Source: Siphonodentalium dalli (taxonomy: Eukaryota > Mollusca > Scaphopoda > Gadilida > Siphonodentaliidae). From it: a stretch of DNA of 64,000 nucleotides. Positions 58,130 through 64,000 of this stretch are shown here, piece by piece. The first letter of the stretch is position 1, and every line of letters starts with the position of its first letter. The notes under the pieces were generated by a model. The model saw nothing but the letters and a program-made list of their open reading frames with translations. It did no database searches and was not told where the DNA came from. The position numbers and the translations under genes are program-made. Location: NCBI GenBank assembly GCA_032622095.1, contig CP136069.1, forward strand, positions 155,983,043-156,047,042, read 5' to 3'.

Positions 58130-58319
58130 AAAGGTGATATAATAACTGGGTTTGCATTCTCCGATCCCGACGGTGACACACTTCAATATTCGGTTTCTGG
58201 ATCTGGATCAGATCTTGTAAAAGTAAAGAACACCAATTTTCCAGCCCTTGCGGTGAACACAATGCTTGATTACGAGCAACACTCCGCGTCACCGTGTAAA
58301 CCAGTGACACTTTCTGCTG
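58130..58319 (+). CDS. Cadherin exon c (body of an EC repeat)
   Basis: 190 bp, enters in phase 0 and leaves in phase 1. Acceptor GTTATTTTTTCAG, donor GTAAGT at 58320. It encodes KGDIITGFAFSDPDGDTLQ, YSVSGSGSDLVKV and LAVNTMLDYEQHSASPCK. Following exon b's VTLAEGTD it gives the usual order of a cadherin repeat: DxDxD-type calcium motif (SDPDGD) and LDYE. A cysteine near the end (SPCKP) has counterparts in exons a and b, suggesting a Cys-bearing subfamily. Confidence 0.92.
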
Positions 58320-58808
58320 GTAAGTAAAGTAGAACGACCTTCACCCTTTGAACAAATGTGTATAAATTATGCACAATATGTGCATTTATATTTTATCTTA
58401 AATAAAATTGTGTAGAAATGACATAATTATGATATAGATGTGTCGGTGGAATTTTCTCAACAATGAATATGAGTGAATATGTGAGCATATCATAGTCGAT
58501 GAGATGTGTTCTATATTTGAGAGACAAACTTCGTCAAAGCTACCATATTGAGCATCTGGCACAAACTTTAAAATGTTGTGCTGCAAAGTATGTGCTGTTT
58601 TCGATTTTGACATAAACACGGTGTATAACAAATGTTAAAGCTGCTGCAAATTTTGTTGTATGGTAAGCTTTACGAATTTTGTGTCTCCAATATAACACTT
58701 CTCATCTAATAACTATGATGCACTCACATATTCACTGATATTCAATGTTGAGGAAATTCCACCGGCACATAATTTTGTCATGTGTGATTTCTACAGAGTT
58801 TTGTTTAA

Positions 58809-59184
58809 CCCTTTACCCAACAAAAGGGCCCTGTGCCAATGCATTCTCTTATATATGCGAGTCGACCATAGGTCGCCTCGCATATATAAGAGAATGCATT
58901 GGCTTAACACATTAAAGAATGTAAGAAAAAATGGTAAAAAGTGTTAAAAAAAAAGATTTTTTTTAGGCCAATGCATTATCTTATATATGCGAGGCGACCT
59001 ATGGTCGACTCGCATATATAAGAGAATGCATTGGCACAGGGCATAACTGTAACCATCACGATGTGGTCAATGAACCGGTTCCAATGATATCCATATTTGT
59101 ATGGTGTTATTTAGACAGACCGAAGATATTTTAGGCTGTTGAAGCTTTATTTGGGCGTTTTTAGCCGTTTTGTTGTGTAAAGGG
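58809..59184 (+). mobile_element. piggyBac-like MITE, copy 4
   Basis: 376 bp, TTAA at 58805-58808 and 59185-59188. Left end CCCTTTACCCAACA; right end TGTTGTGTAAAGGG with one change. The centre is about 16 bp shorter than in the other copies. Two palindromic modules are present. It lies in the intron after exon c. Confidence 0.9.
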
Positions 59185-59570
59185 TTAAGATAAAATTGAC
59201 ACATTATGTAGAATTTATCCACATTTGTTCTGAGTGTTAGAGTTCGATCACCGCCGGTAATCTCAATGCGATTGACGAATATATTGATCAGGTAGTTTGT
59301 GAATATATTGATCAGGTAGTTTGAGGATATATTAATCAGGTAGTTTGTGGATATGGGTACCTGTTTTGGGGAGTAGAGTGTAACTTTAGCCACCGAAATC
59401 AAGTAAATAAATAGAGCCACGCTTCTTGAATTTGTGTGGGGAAACTATTGAATTCGCCTTAAAATATTCTGTCTGCTGAAGTACCAGTGTGCATTGTCAT
59501 GATTATACATCTGAGGGAAAAGTCACAAAACGGGAAAAAAATCATACTCTATACAAAGATACGGCGATCA
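59185..59570. repeat. Short tandem repeat and unassigned intron
   Basis: Four near copies of a 27-bp unit, GTAGTTTGTGAATATATTGATC or close variants, lie at 59278-59355. Nothing else recognised. Confidence 0.6.
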
Positions 59571-60468
59571 TCTATATATATATATATATAAAGTGTATCT
59601 GTCTGTCCGTCTGATCGTCACCATTTTCCTCCCAGACCCCTGGACCGATTTCAACCATATTTGGTGTGGTGACTTGGGTACCCTGGCGGACATTAAACGG
59701 CGTTAGATTTTCAAAATTTTGACTTAAAAATATTAATTCAATTGTTAAATTGAGCAAGTAGTTCAATCTAAAATAAAATATATAAAGTTAAATTTAAAAA
59801 ATAATAAAATGTTTAATTCATTTGTTTTTCTTTTAAATAACAAAATGTTTAAATTATCAAAATGTTCGCAAAGCGCACAAATTGGCCGTTGCTGAATATA
59901 GGCTCTGCATGTCTAAGATCAAAATGTGCGCAAAGCTCACAAAGATCACAAAGGCCACAAAGGTCTATCTGTCTGTTCGCTATTTTTTCTACCAGACCCC
60001 TTTAGGGGACCTTTATTCGGCGTCGAAGGGACCTGTCGCCCCTTTTTGCGCTTCGTGCACATTTTGATCTTAGACGGAGCTTTATTCAGCGACGGCCCCT
60101 TTGTCCGTTTTTATCGTTTAAACATACATTTTGATAGTAAAAATTAATTGAAATTATTATTTTTTAAGATAGAACTCCTTGCTCAATTTAGCAAAACAGA
60201 TTTTTTTGTTTTGAAATTAAATTAATTTGTTTTAAATAAAAAAAATTTAAAACCTAACGCCGTTATAACATCCGCCAGGGCACCATGAGTCACCACACCA
60301 AATTTGGTTGAAATCGGTCTGGCGGTCTGGGTGAAAAACTCGCGAACATAGAGACCGATCCTCCTCGTCTATATATATATATAATTTAGAAAATCGTGAT
60401 AATTGAGCAGGGGTCGCAGCCCTTCCGCCGCTGAATAAATGCTTGCAAAGGGAGTCTGTTTCAGCTAG
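59571..60468 (+). mobile_element. Helitron-like composite with inverted internal copies
   Basis: It begins TCTATATATATATATATAT and ends GTTTCAGCTAG between A and T, like 44216-44382. Inside, 59571-59760 recurs inverted at 60240-60390: ACCGATTTCAACCATATTTG with GTGTGGTGACT on one side, complement on the other. A second inner inverted pair (AAGATCAAAATGTGCGCAAA, near 59919 and 60065) lies between. It looks like two elements head to head or a foldback derivative. No Rep/helicase. Confidence 0.55.
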
Positions 60469-60564
60469 TTTCTGTATAAATGTATAAGAGTCTTGTGGAG
60501 TCACGATGTTGTGGAATGGGAATATTAAGGGCACGTATTAACAAAGAAATATATGTGGGTCCCT

Positions 60565-62526
60565 GCCTTATTTTTCAATGTTATAAATAGGTCAGAACAT
60601 CATAATTTTCTCTGGTTTTGAACAAGTGGAATATGATATCAACGGACGGGGCCACAGTGGCGATTCATGGTATGACCTGTAGGTACAATTCGGATTTAGA
60701 AAGAATCGGACAGCGCTTATATTCTAAAAACAGAAACATAAGCCAATTTTTGCAGCGTTTATCGATTTCCAGAAAGCGTTTGACTCAGTGGATATATCCT
60801 ATAGGTCTTTGATGTTTGAAAAGTTACATCGCATTGGTATCGGAGGGTAGGGTCAATCAGATAACACGATTGATGTATCAATCAAGTTATTTTCAAGTTA
60901 AAACAGGTGCAGGAGTTGGACCACTGCATATTTCAACGGTCGGTGTCAGACAAGGCTATCCCTGTCAGACAAGGCTTTCCCTTATCACCCACGTTTTTCA
61001 AGATATTCATTGATGATGTAAAACTTTAACTAGATAGGTTTGATGATCCCATATTCCTTAATAACCGCCCGCTCAATCATCTTTTATTTGCAGATTATCT
61101 AGTTTTGTTGTCGGAAACAGAACAAGGTTTACAAAATTGTCTCAATGTGCTGGAAACATTTACTCAATATAATGATCTCGTGGTGAATGCAAGCAAATCA
61201 AAATGTATAATTTTCAGAACGAAGAAAACCAAACGGGAGCCAAATTCAATATCAATAGACAAACGCTTGAATTAGTTTCAGAGTATCCCTATCTCGGAAT
61301 AAAATTCACATCAACCGGTAGAATGACAAAGTCACAAGAGCACTCAAGTGGAAAAGCCACGAAAGCAATGTTTTTTTTAACGCAGTCTATTCCTTCTAAG
61401 ATGCTACTTTCGATTCCAACTAAATGCAAATTATTCGATAAATTGATCAAACCGATAACGATATACGGGTGTGAGATATGGGCAGGAGAAATCAAAAATG
61501 CTTCATTCTAACACAATACCATGCGAGAAAGTTCACCTAAGGTTTTGTAAACGATATTTGGGGTTAATCAAAAGGCCACGAATCATGCGTACGCGCAGAG
61601 TTGTGACGATTCCCGGTTACACATGACGCGATTATACAACAATTTAAGTATATGAAAAAAGTTTCTAATTCTCCAGCCGGGTCTTTGATACATTATGCAT
61701 ACATCGAATAACTTGAAAATGCGTCGATATCATTATGCAATGACTTATATGGAAAATATGGTGTTGATATTTCAAATCGTAGGAAACTTCAAGGAATTCA
61801 AGGAAAGGAGCTTGTGAGAAAATTTAAAACGGAACATTTAAAACGATTTTACAACATTAACTCTTCCGAAAAGAAACCGACCGCTGGTAATAAGACAAGA
61901 ACGTATAGGTTGTTTAAAGCAAGGTACGAAATGGAGCCATATATTTCCGACACGCGTTCTAATAAAGCGAGAATTCTATTTACGAGATTGCGAATCAGCA
62001 ATCATAGATTGGAACTTGAAAAAGGGAGACACAAACAGCCCCACTACCTGTTAAAGAAAGATTATGTACTGTGTGTAAATGTAAACAAATTGAAACAGAA
62101 TATACCATTTTACATTAGAATGTAGAGCCTACAAAAGTGTGCGCGATACATATATTTTAGGGACATAATCACAGAGTTCCCACATTTTTCAGAAATGACG
62201 AATTATGAGAAATTTAGATTTATTATGAAGAATGAACACAAAGCAACCATTAATGTTATATGTGACATGATCGGGTCTTTCTTCACCGCTCGGGATTCCA
62301 ATGAAAGCTAGTCAATTAATAATTTATAACAGATGAATTAAATGTTACGATGAAAAGAGAAAAACGAAATTCGCTAGGAAACTACATTGTACGTGTATAT
62401 GCATATATGTTACTCATCCAATATATATATTGTTAATTTTTGTCAAATTATATGTATTTTATTCATGTTTGCAACTGCCCATTTGTGTGTATTTTGCATT
62501 AAATCTTATCTTATCTTATCTTATCA
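60565..62526 (+). pseudogene. Non-LTR retrotransposon ORF2, 5'-truncated, with TTATC tail
   Basis: Reverse-transcriptase motifs in order: LFFNVINRSEHHNF (60567), QFGFRKNRT (60683-60712), FAAFIDFQKAFDSVD (60749-60793), a block resembling RQGFPLSPTFFKIFIDDVK (60950-61022), LFADYLVLLSETEQGLQNC (61084-61140), KSKCIIFRT, then IYGCEIWAGE (61463-61490), KVHLRFCKR, and a C-terminal CxVC with EYHFTLEC (62067-62131). The catalytic FADD is FADY. Several stops and frameshifts (for example near 60845, 61025, 61500 and 62100) separate the pieces. A 3' UTR follows and ends in a TTATC array at 62505-62525, the probable 3' tail, 51 bp before cadherin exon d. Confidence 0.88.
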
Positions 62527-62576
62527 GGGTCATCATAAGTGCTTATATGATTATAAATATGTATATGTTATTTCAG

Positions 62577-62767
62577 CTGAAGCCGGCGGATTCTTCACGA
62601 CAACTGCGACACTGGAAATCTGCATTTCAGACCTCAACGATAACTCCCCTGTATTCTCCACCAGTACCTACAGCAGCACGGTAGATCTTGGGTTCGCTGC
62701 TGTCACCGGCACCACATTAGCAACAGTCGCCGCCACAGATGCGGACGGGTCATCGCCCAACAACCAA
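62577..62767 (+). CDS. Cadherin exon d (end of one EC repeat, start of next)
   Basis: 191 bp, enters in phase 1 and leaves in phase 0. Acceptor GTTATTTCAG, donor GTGAGA at 62768. It encodes EAGGFFTTTATLEICISD, LNDNSPVFSTSTYSSTVD, then LATVAATDADGSSPNNQ. DLNDNSP is a canonical inter-repeat calcium linker and ATDADG a canonical DxD motif, the clearest cadherin signature in the window. The phase pattern repeats that of exon b (1 in, 0 out). The gene must continue beyond 64000 because no stop or polyadenylation context follows. Confidence 0.95.
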
Positions 62768-64000
62768 GTGAGATAATACACTCCGTAACCGTCGATAGCA
62801 GCAAACTGTCGTTTAGAGTTCTGTTATTTGTTATTAGCGAGTTTGCGATAACCGTCCGACGGGAACGGGTACGGGTTAATCGGCGAACATCGTCGCGGTC
62901 ACGTGGGTACTTTCAATGCAGCACATAAAGCGATATCAATTTGGAACGGGTAGATGTGTCCCATTGATCGGTAACAATTCACTACGATTTTCACACTCAA
63001 AGGTTCATGAATTCCATGAAATTCCAGTCAGCTATTCGTTAACCTATTTATTGCAAGATTTCATTGGTGACAGGTTGTGGTTAATAGAGTGAGTAGATGT
63101 TGCTATAGACGCAGTCTCGACCCATTGCAGGGACGTGGCTATAGATGGTCTCCGGGTTATGAGGGGTGTCCACCTTCGAATTTCTAACTACACCCCTTGA
63201 AACATATCAAATTAACAATTTTGCGCATAATTCCATTTGCACCGCCCCTCTGGGCTTTGATCTTTCCCAACTGGTCCCTCAGAACCGCCTGGATGGTAGA
63301 ATATTCTAAATGAATCAGTAGTCTTCTTGTCACTAGTCGGGGGTGGGCATAATCCACTGGGCCGACCATGAAGTACAAGCAAGACAATGTGTAGATATGA
63401 GCCTGATCAATCCTAATGTCATAATATTATAGTGGTGTAACGCCATGCAAATTCACCCCGATTTTTTTTTTTTTAATTAATTATAAGTTTCTGACTGGCC
63501 ACTGGGGAGGTACCGATACATAACGGATCGACCATGGTTCGGCCCGGTGTGAGAAATTATTGAAATCTGAACATGAAATTTGCTAAATCCTAGCATCAAG
63601 CTTTCTAATTGTTTCTGATAGTCCAAATTGTTTACCTGTTGTTGGTGCGCAGTTTTGAACATCTGACCAAAGTTGCGGGGTGGGACACCCCTGTCGCAAC
63701 GTCCCTGTCTCAACCCTTTGTTCAAGGGCATCAATATATCATTCATTTATCCATGTATTGCACATTTGAATACAATCGTTTTGTTACTTTAGCGTATGTA
63801 GGTGGGGACTGATTTCTCATTTTAATATATATTTACCATCTGAACGGACATGGCGCATTTGAACCACATTACTGGTGTATATTGTAGTTGGGATAATATA
63901 GGTCGCTAAAGACACGAAATACATATACATACTCTACAAAATATATGCATAATCAGAGCGAGTTTCAGCTGTTTGATATGTCTCGAAGAGAAGTGAAGCA
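62768..64000. other. Cadherin intron, unassigned
   Basis: No exon or repeat recognised. A T run lies at 63461-63474. Confidence 0.4.

Noticed and set aside
60247-60534. 95-codon - strand frame
   Set aside because: Lies in the inverted part of the Helitron-like element and shows no domain.

Overview
Eukaryotic, intron-rich, AT-rich and very repeat-dense DNA. The only host gene I can support is a cadherin on the + strand: four exons at 36856-37041, 40596-40795, 58130-58319 and 62577-62767. They splice in frame (phases 1-1, 1-0, 0-1, 1-0) into about 255 residues covering roughly two and a third extracellular cadherin repeats, and the gene runs off the right edge and probably the left. The kinds of repeats and a P2RX7-ballast-type pseudogene family suggest a marine invertebrate, most likely a mollusc or other lophotrochozoan; this is inference, not proof.

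Layout. 0.25-5.2 kb: satellite array with a 71-bp unit and a 355-bp (5-unit) higher-order period. 5.2-7.4 kb: MITEs. 8.5-9.1 kb: 31-bp minisatellite. 11.46-18.81 kb: a 7.3-kb stretch bracketed by inverted terminal sequences and holding tandem and foldback arrays; inside it, on the - strand, is a two-exon P2RX7 C-terminal (ballast) domain pseudogene with its intron retained. 19-25 kb: a TTAA-flanked MITE, a Ty3/Gypsy RNase H fragment, minisatellites, a SINE and a LINE 3' end. 26.1-32.7 kb: two inverted copies of an element carrying a decayed ORF, separated by a 41-43 bp minisatellite. 35.4-36.2 kb: a 30-bp minisatellite split by a piggyBac-like MITE.

36.86 kb to the end: cadherin exons and introns, with the introns filled by mobile elements. 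These are piggyBac-like MITEs with TTAA target duplications, a Tc1/mariner-like MITE, a - strand ORF with internal repeats (41.6-42.5 kb), Helitron-like elements, three non-LTR retrotransposon loci, a 3.05-kb element with about 525-bp terminal inverted repeats and a perfect 8-bp target duplication (48494-51540), and a nested Harbinger-like pair (53.1-55.5 kb).

The most noteworthy signals are: (1) a 70-bp almost perfectly self-complementary module that recurs in at least two element types with different termini; (2) the spliced P2RX7-ballast pseudogene; (3) the young long-TIR element; (4) mobile elements ending 27 and 51 bp upstream of two cadherin splice acceptors; (5) a satellite whose unit resembles a 58-nt intron plus a 13-nt exon. 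No tRNA, rRNA or CRISPR was recognised. Element names rest on termini, target duplications and conserved peptide motifs read by eye, not on database searches.
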